Notes: generated by a model not told the origin, from the letters alone. A DNA stretch of 64,000 bases from an uncultured Angelakisella sp. (GCA_910585525.1 CAJUFR010000001.1:16579-80578), one strand, 5' to 3'. Shown: positions 34,503-43,139, counted from the stretch's first letter. Made by a program: numbers and translations.

Positions 34503-34530
34503 GCCAGGTCCCGCGGGGCCTGGTTTTTTT
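34503..34530 (+). terminator. Terminator of the cmk operon
   Basis: CCAGGTCC pairs with GGGCCTGG over a short loop, followed by a run of seven Ts. Confidence 0.88.
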
Positions 34531-34589
34531 CTGCCCTTTAGCCTGGTAAAGGGGCACCAGGGCAGCACGGCAGGAGAGGAGAGGACCGG

Positions 34590-35492
34590 ATGAAGGAGCA
34601 TTGGAACTGGAAGAAGCAGCTGGCCGACCTGGCGGCCATCCTAGTCGGCAACACCGTCTACGCCTTTGCGGTGGCGGCCTTTGTGCTGCCCAACGGGCTG
34701 ATACTGGGGGGCAGCACCGGCCTGGGGCTGGTGGTGCGGCAGCTTTGCGGCCTGCCGGTGGAGTGGTTCGTGGCGGCGTTCAACCCGGTGATGTTCCTGG
34801 TGGGGCTGTGGGTGCTGGGGCGTCAGTTCGCCCTCACCACCCTGGTGAGCAGCTTCTGGTACCCCGTCATCTTCGGCGTCCTCCAGCGGCTGCCGGGCGT
34901 CGCCTTCCCCACAGAAGAGAAGCTGTTGGCGGTGGTCTGCGCCGGCGGGATGATCGGGGCCGGCATCGGCATCGTCATCCGGGCAGGGGCCTCCACCGGC
35001 GGGATGGATATTCCGCCCCTGGTGCTGCAAAAGAGGGCGGGCATCCCGGTGTCGGTCTCCATCTATGTTTTTGACTTCGCCATCCTGGTGGGGCAGTTCG
35101 CCTTTGTCCGGCGGGAGGATGTCCTCTACGGCATCCTGCTGGTGCTTGCCTACTCCCTGGTGCTGGACAAGGTGCTGGTCCAGGGCAGCAGCCGCACCCA
35201 GGTGAAGGTGGTGAGCGCCCGGCACCAGGCCATCCGGGAGGAGATACTGCACCGCCTGGACCGGGGCTGCACCCTGATCCAGGCGGAGACGGGGCTTTAC
35301 GGCAACCCCTGGCCGGTGGTACTGACGGTGGTCAGCGGCCGGGAACTGCCCCGGCTGACCCGGATGGTGCAGCAGCTGGACCCCGACGCCTTCCTGGTGG
35401 TGAGCCGTGTCAGCGAGGTCCGGGGCCGTGGCTTCACCCTGGGCAAGGTCTACCGGGAGAAGGAGCCCTGGCAGGAGCGGCGGTCAGCCTAG
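34590..35492 (+). CDS. YitT family membrane protein
   Basis: 300-residue YitT/DUF161-type protein: five hydrophobic segments in the first 190 residues, with GLILGGSTGLGLVV and RAGASTGGMDIPPLV being the typical Gly-rich motifs, then a C-terminal cytoplasmic DUF2179 domain (residues 215-290; HRLDRGCTLIQAETGLYG). Function unknown in the family. ATG 34590 follows GGAGAGGAG. Its end overlaps the convergent gene by 9 bases. Confidence 0.88.
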   Translation: MKEHWNWKKQLADLAAILVGNTVYAFAVAAFVLPNGLILGGSTGLGLVVRQLCGLPVEWFVAAFNPVMFLVGLWVLGRQFALTTLVSSFWYPVIFGVLQRLPGVAFPTEEKLLAVVCAGGMIGAGIGIVIRAGASTGGMDIPPLVLQKRAGIPVSVSIYVFDFAILVGQFAFVRREDVLYGILLVLAYSLVLDKVLVQGSSRTQVKVVSARHQAIREEILHRLDRGCTLIQAETGLYGNPWPVVLTVVSGRELPRLTRMVQQLDPDAFLVVSRVSEVRGRGFTLGKVYREKEPWQERRSA

Positions 35493-35759
35493 GAACCCCA
35501 GGTCCCCCCGCCCCAGGCAGTCCACCGCCTGGTGGGTCCTGGCCTTGGCGGCCTCGCCGGTGTCGGTGCTTTGGATATAGGCGATGACCTTCTCCTGGGA
35601 GGAGGGGTCCAGCCCCTTGTAGAAGGAGAGGGCCACCGGGGCCAGGGCCAGGGAAGCCGCCAGCCCCTGGGGCAGTTCCAGCGCCAGCTGCCGGGGCGGC
35701 ATGGCGTCGGTCTCCCCAATGCTCCGGTCCGGGTTTTTGATGCTGTTGTTTTTCCGCAT
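35484..35759 (-). CDS. Small hypothetical protein, YdeI/OmpD-tail-like
   Basis: 91 residues. The segment ALSFYKGLDPSSQEKVIAYI followed by an Ala/Lys/Arg-rich helix and a Gly-rich end resembles the C-terminal motif of YdeI/OmpD-associated proteins, where an aromatic-x3-Leu-x-Pro-Ser precedes helices. The rest of that family is missing, so the similarity is tentative. ATG 35759 has AGGAGGATGATCTT. Single gene. Confidence 0.6.
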   Translation of the reverse strand: MRKNNSIKNPDRSIGETDAMPPRQLALELPQGLAASLALAPVALSFYKGLDPSSQEKVIAYIQSTDTGEAAKARTHQAVDCLGRGDLGFLG

Positions 35760-35816
35760 AAGATCATCCTCCTGTTTTTTTGGTTATTATGCGGAGCGGG
35801 GAAGGGGAATATTCCA

Positions 35817-35860
35817 AAGACCCCGCCCGTCTACGAAGGGTAGACGGGCGGGGTCTCTTA
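35817..35860 (-). terminator. Long hairpin downstream of nrdG
   Basis: A 16-bp stem, AGACCCCGCCCGTCTA and its complement TAGACGGGCGGGGTCT, ends the nrd operon on the minus strand. The T-run after it is weak (TTT). Confidence 0.7.
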
Positions 35861-35877
35861 TGACAGCAAGGGGTTTC

Positions 35878-36360
35878 TTATAATCCCGCTGCCCGCAGGT
35901 CGATGACCCGCTGGTTGGCGCTGCCCCGGTACCGCAGCGTCAGGTCACGCTGGGCCTCGATGTAGGGGCCGTCGATGAGGGTGTCGCAGAGGCGCAGCAG
36001 TTCCAGCACCGCCGGGTCCTCCTTCCCCCGTTCCAGCAGCTGCTCCAGGGTGTAGCCGGAGTAGACCACCAGGTCCTTGCCCATCCCCTTCACCGCCCGG
36101 GCGATGGCGCAGAGGGGGGCGGGCTGGCAGAAGGGCTCCCCGCCGGAAAAGGTCACCCCCTGGAGGAGGGGGTCGCTTTGGATCTCCGCCAGGATGGCGG
36201 GGATGTCGGCCACCTTCCCGCCGGCGAAGTCGTGGGTCTGGGGGTTGTGGCAGCCGGGGCAGTGGTGGGGGCAGCCCTGGGTGAAGATGACATACCGGAA
36301 GCCGGGCCCATCCACGATGGACTCCGGCTCCACTCCGCTGATGCGCAGGTCAGACGCCAT
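35878..36360 (-). CDS. nrdG: Anaerobic ribonucleotide reductase activating enzyme
   Basis: 160-residue radical-SAM activase. The cluster motif is CPHHCPGC (C-x3-C-x2-C) near residue 30, with the SAM-binding VTFSGGEPFCQPA near 90. It generates the glycyl radical of class III ribonucleotide reductase. Its start overlaps the end of the small glycyl-radical ORF by 11 bases. It is the third gene of nrdD - radical ORF - nrdG. Confidence 0.92.
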   Translation of the reverse strand: MASDLRISGVEPESIVDGPGFRYVIFTQGCPHHCPGCHNPQTHDFAGGKVADIPAILAEIQSDPLLQGVTFSGGEPFCQPAPLCAIARAVKGMGKDLVVYSGYTLEQLLERGKEDPAVLELLRLCDTLIDGPYIEAQRDLTLRYRGSANQRVIDLRAAGL

Positions 36361-36505
36361 GCTTGACCCGGTCCTTTTCCTCCGCCCGCTTGGCGTTGTT
36401 GAACCGGTCGGTGGTGCCCACCAGGTAGCCGGTGATGCGGCGGATGCGCTCGAACTTGATCCCTTCTCCTACCTTGCCCTCGGTTGCTGCGGTGTTTCTG
36501 GTCAT
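36350..36505 (-). CDS. Separate glycyl-radical segment of class III ribonucleotide reductase
   Basis: 51-residue ORF whose middle (RIRRITGYLVGTTDRFNNAK) is the C-terminal glycyl-radical loop of NrdD, the radical Gly being in RITGYLVG near residue 27, and it ends with AEEKDRVKHGV, the usual NrdD terminus. In most NrdD proteins this follows the zinc site in the same chain; here it is a distinct ORF in another frame, 41 bases after the nrdD stop, with its own AGAGAGGAAAAAG site and ATG at 36505. It should assemble with NrdD as GrcA does with pyruvate formate-lyase. Confidence 0.85.
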   Translation of the reverse strand: MTRNTAATEGKVGEGIKFERIRRITGYLVGTTDRFNNAKRAEEKDRVKHGV

Positions 36506-36545
36506 GTTCTTTTTCCTCTCTCTCTTTTCGTTTATGGTGAAGATG

Positions 36546-38924
36546 TTACTCCAGACCGACAAAATGGGGCATGTTGGGGAACCGCTTTTTCAGTTCCTGT
36601 AGTTTCTCCAGGGGCACCCCTTCGCCCTCCCGGCGGCCGCACCGGGGGCAGACGTCGTCGATGACGCCGGTGTACCCGCAGATGGGGTCCCGGTCCACCG
36701 GGTGGTTCACCGAGCCGTAGCCCACCCCGTTTTCCTTCATGCAGCGGATCACCGCCTCGAAGGCCTCCGGGTTCTTGCAGGTGTCCCCGTCCAGTTCCAC
36801 GTAGCTGATGTGCCCGGCGTTGGTGAAGGCGTGGTAGGGGCCCTCCAGCTGGATCTTGCGGAACGCCTTGATGGGGTAGTAGACCGGCACGTGGAAGGAA
36901 TTGGTATAGTAGTCCCGGTCGGTGACGCCGGGGATCAGGCCGAACACCTCCCGGTCGATGCGGATGAACCGCCCAGAAAGCCCCTCCGCCGGGGTGGCCA
37001 GCAGGGTGAAGTTGAGGCCGGTCTTTTCGCTCTCCTGGTCCATGAGGCGGCGCATGTGGCCGATGATCTCCAGGCCCAGCCGCTGGCTCTCCTCGCTCTC
37101 CCCGTGGTGCTTGCCGGTGAGGGCCACCAGCGTCTCGGCCAGGCCGATGAAGCCCACGCTGAGGGTGCCGTGCTTCAGCACCTCCCCGATGGTGTCGTCC
37201 ATCCCCAGCTTCTCAGAATCCAGCCAGACCCCCTGGCCCATAAGGAAGGGGTAGTTCCGGCACTTTTTGCCGCACTGTATCTTGAACCGGTGGAGCAGCT
37301 GGCGGACCACCAGGGCCACCCGCTGGTCCAGGATGCGGTAGAAGGCGTCGATGTCCCCCTTGGCCTGGATGCCGACGCGGGGGAGGTTGATGGAGGTGAA
37401 GCTGAGGTTGCCCCGGCCGCAGGTGACCTCCCGGGAGGGGTCGTAGTGGTTGCCCATCACCCGGGTGCGGCAGCCCATGTAGGATACCTCGGTGTTGTAA
37501 TCCCCGGGGCGGTAATACTGGAGGTTGAAGGGGGCGTCCAGGAAGCTGAAATTGGGGAACAGCCGCTTGGCGGAGGTGCGGATGGCCTTCTGGAACAGGT
37601 CGTAGTTGGGGTCGCCGGGGTCATAGCTGACCCCCTCCTTCACCTTGAAGATCTGCACCGGGAAGATGGGGGTCTCCCCGTTGCCCAGGCCGGCTTCGGT
37701 GGCGTCCAGCAGGTTCTTCATCACCATCCGGCCCTCGGGGCTGGTGTCGGTGCCGTAGTTGATGGAACTGAAGGGCACCTGGGCCCCCGCCCGGGAGTTC
37801 ATGGTGTTCAGGTTGTGGATCAGGGCCTCCATGGCCTGGTAGGTGGCCTTGTCGGTCTCGGCCAGGGCCACCCGCACCGCCGCGTGGTGGGCGTCCAGGC
37901 TCTGGGCGTCGGTGATGGGCTGGTAGCCCCCCGCCCGCTGGTGCTCCGGCAGCCAGCGGCAAAGGCGCTGGCCGTAGGCCGCCTCCTCCGCCATGGTGAG
38001 GGCCTCGGTCCCCAGTTCCTCCTTCACCGACGCCACCAGGGAGGCGGCGTCATTCTGGCTCATCCCGAACCGGAAGGCGATGTAAAGGGCCAGGGCCTTA
38101 AAATACTCCTTGCGGAAGGTCTTTTTCACCCCCGGGGCCATGGAGTAATCGAAGTTCGGCACCGACTGGCCGCCGTGCATCTCGTTCTGGTTGGCCTGGA
38201 TGGCGATGCAGCCCAGGGCGGAGTAGCTGCCGATGCCGTTGGGCTCCCGCAGGCAGCCGTGGCCGGTGGAAAAGCCGTCCCGGAACAGCCGCAGCAGGTC
38301 GATCTGGCAGCAGGTCTCGGTGAGCATGTAGAAGTCCTTGTCGTGGATGTGGATATCCCCGTTGATATGTGCCGCCGCCACGTCCTTGGGCAGGATGTAG
38401 TTGTCGATAAAATACTTGGAGCCCTCGGAACCGTACTTGAGCATGGTGCCCATGGCGGTATCAGCGTCGATGTTGGCGTTTTCCCGCTTGATGTCGGCGT
38501 CCTTGGCGTAGGCGAAGGTGAGTTCCTTGTAGATCTCCATCAGGTCGCCTTCCGACTGGCGGATCTTGGCGTGCTCCGCCCGGTAGAGGATGTAGGCCTT
38601 GGCGGTGCGGGCGAAGCCCTCCCGGATCAGTTCCTCCTCCACCAGGTCCTGGACCTGCTCCACGGTGGGGGTCCGCCGCCCGGGGATGGCCGCCACCACG
38701 GCGGCGGTGAGGTCGTCCAGGCGCTTTTTGGTAAATTTTTCTTCCGGCACGGTGTCCCCGGCCTTGCGGATGGCCTCCCGTATCTTGACGGTGTCGAAGG
38801 GTACCGTCTCCCCGTTGCGCTTCTTGATGGACCGGGGCCCCGCCGCCTTTTTGGGCGTCTCGGCGGCCTGCCCGCCCTGCTGCGGGGCGGTTTTATCCTT
38901 CCCCCTGCCAGTTTCCCTGGACAT
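36546..38924 (-). CDS. nrdD: Anaerobic (class III) ribonucleoside-triphosphate reductase, catalytic chain
   Basis: 792 residues. An N-terminal ATP-cone (SIKKRNGETVPFDTVKIRE) is followed by the ten-stranded barrel. Conserved features include HIHDKDFY, the Cys-containing segments ETCCQIDL and GCRTRVMGN, and a zinc site with CGYTGVIDDVCPRCG near the end. The chain stops at FPNMPHFVGLE without the glycyl-radical loop, which is in the next ORF. Start at MSRETG, ATG 38924, has GAGGAGG; the longer upstream frame runs over the NrdR boxes and is rejected. Makes dNTPs for DNA under anaerobiosis. Confidence 0.93.
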   Translation of the reverse strand: MSRETGRGKDKTAPQQGGQAAETPKKAAGPRSIKKRNGETVPFDTVKIREAIRKAGDTVPEEKFTKKRLDDLTAAVVAAIPGRRTPTVEQVQDLVEEELIREGFARTAKAYILYRAEHAKIRQSEGDLMEIYKELTFAYAKDADIKRENANIDADTAMGTMLKYGSEGSKYFIDNYILPKDVAAAHINGDIHIHDKDFYMLTETCCQIDLLRLFRDGFSTGHGCLREPNGIGSYSALGCIAIQANQNEMHGGQSVPNFDYSMAPGVKKTFRKEYFKALALYIAFRFGMSQNDAASLVASVKEELGTEALTMAEEAAYGQRLCRWLPEHQRAGGYQPITDAQSLDAHHAAVRVALAETDKATYQAMEALIHNLNTMNSRAGAQVPFSSINYGTDTSPEGRMVMKNLLDATEAGLGNGETPIFPVQIFKVKEGVSYDPGDPNYDLFQKAIRTSAKRLFPNFSFLDAPFNLQYYRPGDYNTEVSYMGCRTRVMGNHYDPSREVTCGRGNLSFTSINLPRVGIQAKGDIDAFYRILDQRVALVVRQLLHRFKIQCGKKCRNYPFLMGQGVWLDSEKLGMDDTIGEVLKHGTLSVGFIGLAETLVALTGKHHGESEESQRLGLEIIGHMRRLMDQESEKTGLNFTLLATPAEGLSGRFIRIDREVFGLIPGVTDRDYYTNSFHVPVYYPIKAFRKIQLEGPYHAFTNAGHISYVELDGDTCKNPEAFEAVIRCMKENGVGYGSVNHPVDRDPICGYTGVIDDVCPRCGRREGEGVPLEKLQELKKRFPNMPHFVGLE

Positions 38925-38962
38925 AAAAAAAACCTCCTCGTAGGTGGACGTATCCCAGCTAT

Positions 38963-39010
38963 CCACAACATCTAGTTGCTTGTCCTTAAAATTTGCTGTA
39001 CATATTGTGC
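38963..39010 (-). promoter_or_regulatory. Two NrdR boxes upstream of nrdD
   Basis: Sixteen-base sites at 38963-38978 (CCACAACATCTAGTTG) and 38995-39010 (GCTGTACATATTGTGC) match the NrdR consensus ACACWATATVTTGTGT at 11 and 12 positions. Their starts are 32 bases apart, three helical turns, the characteristic NrdR spacing. NrdR would repress the operon when ATP/dATP signals sufficiency. Confidence 0.7.
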
Positions 39011-39079
39011 CATACTTCTCTCCAAAATGCAAGGGGAAATTTCGGGCGGGGGAAAAATTTTTTTGCCGGCCCCCTCGGC

Positions 39080-39108
39080 TTGTGCCCCGGGGCGGAATAT
39101 GCTACAAT
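39080..39108 (+). promoter_or_regulatory. Promoter of the M23 lipoprotein
   Basis: TTGTGC (39080-39085), 17-base spacer, TACAAT (39103-39108), 71 bases before the start codon. Confidence 0.6.
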
Positions 39109-39178
39109 GGAACATAAGCGCATATAGAATACCATGGGGCACGTCCCCTGTCACTAAAAATGAGAGAAGGATACCGTT

Positions 39179-40492
39179 ATGAAAGCTGTTATCGCGATGC
39201 TTGCGGCGGCGCTGCTGCTGTTCATGGCCGGGTGCGGGGAGGAGGCCGCCCCGCCGCCCCCGTCCTCCCCCGACCCCGTCAGTTCCCAGGCGGTGCGGCA
39301 GCAGGCGCTGACCCCCACCCTGACCCTGGGGAGCCAGGTGGTCCACGCCAGCGTCGCCATCCGGGAGGAACAGCTGACCCAGGAGGCCAAGGAGGCCGCC
39401 GCCAACACCCTGGGGGAGGCCCGGGGCAGCGCCACCGTCCCCGAGGACGGCGTCCTGCCGGGGTTCCGGTTCAGCCAGCAGCCGGACCAGGTGGAGGCGT
39501 CTCTCATTCCTGCCGGGGAGGCGGGGGAGCCGCTGTTCCAGGGGACGCTGGAGGAGCTGGAGGGGTACGTCCCGCCCCAGGAGGGGGCCTACACCCTGGA
39601 CATCTGGGCGGGCTGGACCGGGGAGCCGGAGGGGTTCAACGGCCTGGCGGGGTACCGGGTGGAGTTGACCTACCAGCTGCCGGAGGACCGGCCCATCCAG
39701 CTGGCGGTGGATAACAGCGAACTGCGCCAGGGGTACTGCGCCGTGCTCCGGGCCAGCAACCTGCCGGAGGGGACCACCCAGGTCACCGCCGTCACCGACA
39801 TGGGCTTCACCCCCACCTTCTACCCCTATCAGGGGGAGATGATCGCCCTGATGCCGGCCAAGTACAGCAGCAGCGTGGGGGAGTATCACATCACCATCAC
39901 CGCCGGGGAGGAGAGCCAGGACTTCGTCCTGTCGGTGACCGACGGGGGCTTTGACGTGACGGTGCAGGAGTTCGCCGTGGACCAGAGCATCGCCAACGCC
40001 ACCGTCAACAACCAGGAGGCGAACATCACCTACGAGCAGGTGACCAGGCCGCTGAAGAACCTGGGGGACCCGGAGAAATACTGGGAGGGGGCGTTCCAGC
40101 TGCCCATCTCCCCGGAGTACAAGGTCTCCACCAGCACCTTCGGGCGGATACGGGTCATCAACGGCTCCAAGAGCCAGCACGCCGGCATCGACTACCCGGC
40201 GCCGGAGGGGGCGCAGGTCTACGCCCCCAACAACGGCCGGGTGCTGTTCGCCGGGTATCTCCAGCTGACCGGCAACATGATCTGCATCGAGCACGGGTTC
40301 GGGCTGAAAAGCTGGTTCTACCACCTCAGCGCCGTGGAGGTGGAGGAAGGGCAGATGGTCAAGACGGGGGATCCCATCGGCAAGGTGGGGTCCACCGGGT
40401 TCGTGACAGGGCCGCATCTGCATTACACCATGTCGGTGAACAATGTTTACACCAACCCGGAGCAGTATTTGGAGGCGGACCCGGTGGGGTGA
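39179..40492 (+). CDS. M23-family peptidoglycan endopeptidase lipoprotein
   Basis: 437-residue surface lipoprotein: lipobox FMAGC (Cys near 19), a long Ig-like beta-rich middle (residues 60-300), then a LytM/M23 domain from about 315. Zinc ligands: QHAGIDYPAPEGAQVYAP (H-x3-D) near 337 and GPHLHYTM (HxH) near 416. It would cut peptide cross-links in the wall. ATG 39179 lies 9 bases after GAGAAGG. Confidence 0.88.
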   Translation: MKAVIAMLAAALLLFMAGCGEEAAPPPPSSPDPVSSQAVRQQALTPTLTLGSQVVHASVAIREEQLTQEAKEAAANTLGEARGSATVPEDGVLPGFRFSQQPDQVEASLIPAGEAGEPLFQGTLEELEGYVPPQEGAYTLDIWAGWTGEPEGFNGLAGYRVELTYQLPEDRPIQLAVDNSELRQGYCAVLRASNLPEGTTQVTAVTDMGFTPTFYPYQGEMIALMPAKYSSSVGEYHITITAGEESQDFVLSVTDGGFDVTVQEFAVDQSIANATVNNQEANITYEQVTRPLKNLGDPEKYWEGAFQLPISPEYKVSTSTFGRIRVINGSKSQHAGIDYPAPEGAQVYAPNNGRVLFAGYLQLTGNMICIEHGFGLKSWFYHLSAVEVEEGQMVKTGDPIGKVGSTGFVTGPHLHYTMSVNNVYTNPEQYLEADPVG

Positions 40493-40509
40493 TGGTTTCC
40501 CGCTGAATA

Positions 40510-40538
40510 GCCCCCGGTTTAGGCCGGGGGCCCCTTTT
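40510..40538 (+). terminator. Terminator of the M23 gene
   Basis: GCCCCCGG pairs with CCGGGGGC over a 6-base loop, followed by CCCTTTT. Confidence 0.8.
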
Positions 40539-40572
40539 ATAACCAATCTTCCCCCCAAACGCCCCCCATCCC

Positions 40573-40602
40573 GGCATTTTCCCCCTGTCCCCCGCATAGG
40601 AT
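40573..40602 (+). promoter_or_regulatory. Candidate sigma-E promoter of spoIIID
   Basis: GGCATTTT (40573-40580), 13 bases, GCATAGGAT (40594-40602). This resembles the mother-cell sigma-E pattern (GKCATATT, 13-14 bases, CATACANT), which controls spoIIID in Bacillus and Clostridium. Confidence 0.4.
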
Positions 40603-40638
40603 GATAGCAAGAAAGACAGCCAGCGGGGAGGGACCAAC

Positions 40639-40890
40639 TTGAAAGGTTTGCCGGAGGATCGGGCGATCCGCTTCGCCCAGTATATCATCGAAAATGGCGC
40701 CACGGTGCGGGAAACGGCAAAGGAGTTTGGGATCAGCAAATCTACGGTACATAAGGACGTCACCGAGCGTCTGCCCATCATCAACAACCAGCTTTACCGC
40801 CAGGTGAAGGCGGTGCTGGAGAAGAACAAGCAGGAGCGGCATATCCGGGGCGGCCAGGCTACCAAAATGAAGTACGCCCACGGCGGCTGA
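40639..40890 (+). CDS. spoIIID: Sporulation transcriptional regulator SpoIIID
   Basis: 83-residue DNA-binding protein of the mother cell. The helix-turn-helix ATVRETAKEFGISKSTVHKD lies at residues 21-40 and the adjoining VTERLPIINNQLYRQVKAVL is family-typical, as is the basic tail. It starts with TTG at 40639 after GGGAGGGACC. Its presence shows the organism belongs to a sporulating lineage. Monocistronic between two terminators. Confidence 0.93.
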   Translation: MKGLPEDRAIRFAQYIIENGATVRETAKEFGISKSTVHKDVTERLPIINNQLYRQVKAVLEKNKQERHIRGGQATKMKYAHGG

Positions 40891-40911
40891 ACCAGGAAAG
40901 CGATAAAATAG

Positions 40912-40938
40912 GCCACAGGCGATCGACCTGTGGCTTTT
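40912..40938 (+). terminator. Terminator of spoIIID
   Basis: GCCACAGG pairs with CCTGTGGC over a 7-base loop, followed by TTTT. Confidence 0.85.
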
Positions 40939-40962
40939 GTCTATGTATCTCCGTTTTTTTCG

Positions 40963-41496
40963 TTATATGGCGGAATCGAAGCGGTAGCCGATCTTCCGCA
41001 CGGTGGCGATGTGGCGGGCGTAGGGGCCCAGCTTGCGCCGCAGGCATTTGACATGGGTGTCCACGGTGCGGATGTCGCCGCCGTAGCTCAACTCCCAGAC
41101 GCTGCCCAGCAGCTGGGTCCGGGGGATGACGGAATCCGGGTGGTGGGCAAGGTAGCTGAGAAGCTGGAACTCCCGGGGGGTGAAGGACATCTGTTCGCCG
41201 TCCATAAAGACCAGACGGCGGCGGCAGTCCAACGTCAGCCCGCCGAAGCAGAGGGTGTCCTCCCCCACGCCCAGGGCCTGGTGCAGGTCGTGGAGTTTGG
41301 CGGTGAGGACGGCGGCGGGGACAGGACCCGCCCCCGGCGCGGTGATATTTACCGTGATCCCAAGCATATCCTCCCCCAGGTGGTCCAGATGTTCGGGGGT
41401 GACAAGGGTGAACCCGGCACGGGCCAGGGATGAGGCGACCAGATCGTGGACCTGGTCCGCTTGCTGGGGGGAAAGGTCTTGGCGGCAACGTTTCAT
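40963..41496 (-). CDS. Winged-helix DNA-binding protein without receiver
   Basis: 177-residue protein. The C-terminal 95 residues are a clear OmpR/PhoB-type winged helix (FTPREFQLLSYLAHHPDSV, VDTHVKCLRRKLG, IATVRKIGYRF). The N-terminal 80 residues are not a receiver: no phosphoacceptor Asp pattern is seen; the start MKRCRQDLSPQQADQVHDLV is helical. It may sense something other than phosphorylation. Good ribosome site GAGAGGAG. No kinase nearby. Confidence 0.78.
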   Translation of the reverse strand: MKRCRQDLSPQQADQVHDLVASSLARAGFTLVTPEHLDHLGEDMLGITVNITAPGAGPVPAAVLTAKLHDLHQALGVGEDTLCFGGLTLDCRRRLVFMDGEQMSFTPREFQLLSYLAHHPDSVIPRTQLLGSVWELSYGGDIRTVDTHVKCLRRKLGPYARHIATVRKIGYRFDSAI

Positions 41497-41676
41497 TTGG
41501 GGATTCTCCTCTCGGTATGACGGGACGGCCGGGATCAGGTGGGCGCCCCGCCGCCGGCCTCGCCCGGGAAGGGGCAGGGCCTCTGTCTGAATGAGGGCAG
41601 TATATCATAGAGTTGTGACATATTTATGAAGAAAGTAAAAAAAGAGGGTGAAAAAGTCGGAGGTTGCTTCAAAAAG

Positions 41677-41721
41677 GAAAAAATCGGCCCGGGAGCGCGC
41701 CGGTGAAAAGCGGCTCCCAGG
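41677..41721 (-). terminator. Terminator of the glycosyltransferase
   Basis: On the minus strand CCTGGGAGC pairs with GCTCCCGGG, then CCGATTTTTT follows. Confidence 0.75.
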
Positions 41722-41727
41722 CTGCTT

Positions 41728-42978
41728 TTATCCCGCCCGGTCCATCTGGGAGAGGGTGATGGCCCGGGTGTGGGGGATGGCCTCCCAGCTGGTGCTCTTT
41801 TTCACCAGGCAAAGGAGGTTGATGGGCAGCCAGCTGACGATGAACACCCAGTACCACAGCATGGCCCGGAGCATCGGCCGCACCGGCTTGCCGTTGGCGG
41901 CCACCGCCAAAAACGCCCCCAGGAAGGTGGTGAGGAAGGAGATGTTCACCCCGAAGAACAGCTGGTAAAACAGATCGATACGGGGGAACAGCCCGTAGTG
42001 GATGCCGGATAACTCGAAGGCGAGGCTCCCCGCCATAGCCAGCAGCCCCAGCACCTGGACCACCGGCAGGATGAAGAACATCAGGGAATCCAGGCAGGGG
42101 AGGCTGCCGCGGCAGGCCCGGGAGAAGAGGGGGGCGGCGTACCGCTCCATGCACTGGATCATGCCGGTGGACCAGCGTTTCCGCTGCTTCCAGGACTGGG
42201 CGAAGGTGAGGGGCTGCTCGTCAAAGGTCACCGCCTCCGGCACCCACCAGATCCTCTGGCCGCGGAGGGCGCAGAGGGAGGAGAACTCGATGTCCTCGGT
42301 GATGGTGTTGGTCTTCCAGCCCCCCTGGCCCTTCAGGATATCCATCGAGACCATGAAGCCGCTGCCGTTGATGATGGCGTTGAGGCCCAGGTTGGCCCGT
42401 GCCTGGCTGTAAAACCGGTCGATCATCCAGTAGTAGATGGAGTAACAGCCGGAGATAGGGGTATCGGTGGGGTTTTTGCTGTCCCGGTAGCCCTGGGCCA
42501 CCCGTGCCCCCGCCTGCCAGGCGTCGTTCATCCGGGCCAGGAATTGAGGATGGACCAGGTTGTCCGCGTCAAAGACACAGATGGCGTCGTACCGCTTCCC
42601 CTGCCGGAAAAGACGGTTCAGGGCGAAGTCCAGCACCTCCCCCTTGGTGCGGGTGGGGACGGTGCACTCCAGCACCAGGGCGCCGGCCTTTTTGGCGGCC
42701 AGGCTGGTGCCGTCGGTGCAGTTGTTGGGCACCACGATGACATCGAACAGTTCCCGGGGGTAGTCCTGGGCCAGCAGGCTCTGGACCAGGCCGCCGATGA
42801 CCCGCTCCTCGTTGCGGGCGGCCACCAGCACGGCGAACCGGGCGGCGGGGGCGGCATGGGGATACTGCCGGGGCTTTTTCAGGGAGAAAAGGGAGATGAC
42901 CAGAAAATAGACGGTGTAGACCGTCATGACAAGGCTGCATATCCAGGCCAGGGAGGTGGCCAGCTGGGTGATATCCAT
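41728..42978 (-). CDS. Membrane glycosyltransferase family 2
   Basis: 416-residue processive-type GT2. One N-terminal membrane segment is followed by the catalytic domain with VAARNEERVIGGL, VFDADN (DxD, near residue 140), ITEDIE (catalytic Asp) and QRKRW (Q/RxxRW family motif), and three or more C-terminal membrane helices. The layout is that of cellulose/hyaluronan/poly-GlcNAc synthases. The sugar is not determinable. ATG 42978 with GGAGGTC. Single gene, so partners would be elsewhere. Confidence 0.85.
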   Translation of the reverse strand: MDITQLATSLAWICSLVMTVYTVYFLVISLFSLKKPRQYPHAAPAARFAVLVAARNEERVIGGLVQSLLAQDYPRELFDVIVVPNNCTDGTSLAAKKAGALVLECTVPTRTKGEVLDFALNRLFRQGKRYDAICVFDADNLVHPQFLARMNDAWQAGARVAQGYRDSKNPTDTPISGCYSIYYWMIDRFYSQARANLGLNAIINGSGFMVSMDILKGQGGWKTNTITEDIEFSSLCALRGQRIWWVPEAVTFDEQPLTFAQSWKQRKRWSTGMIQCMERYAAPLFSRACRGSLPCLDSLMFFILPVVQVLGLLAMAGSLAFELSGIHYGLFPRIDLFYQLFFGVNISFLTTFLGAFLAVAANGKPVRPMLRAMLWYWVFIVSWLPINLLCLVKKSTSWEAIPHTRAITLSQMDRAG

Positions 42979-43139
42979 GAGAGATGACCTCCGTACTAAG
43001 TGGTGGTGTGGGCAGGTACCGGGCCGCTGCCCGGCGGCCCTTCTGTCCTTTAATACGAGGGAAAGGGGGAGGCGGCTACAAAAAACCGGAAAATTTTTTT
43101 CCGGCGGGGAGATTTCCTGGGGGGATATGCCGCTTTCCC

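Noticed and set aside
36702..38975. 757-codon ORF opposite nrdD
   Set aside because: A shadow frame of the high-GC nrdD gene; no domains and no ribosome site.
41648..41968. 106-codon plus-strand ORF downstream of the winged-helix gene
   Set aside because: It runs antisense through the end of the glycosyltransferase gene and its terminator.
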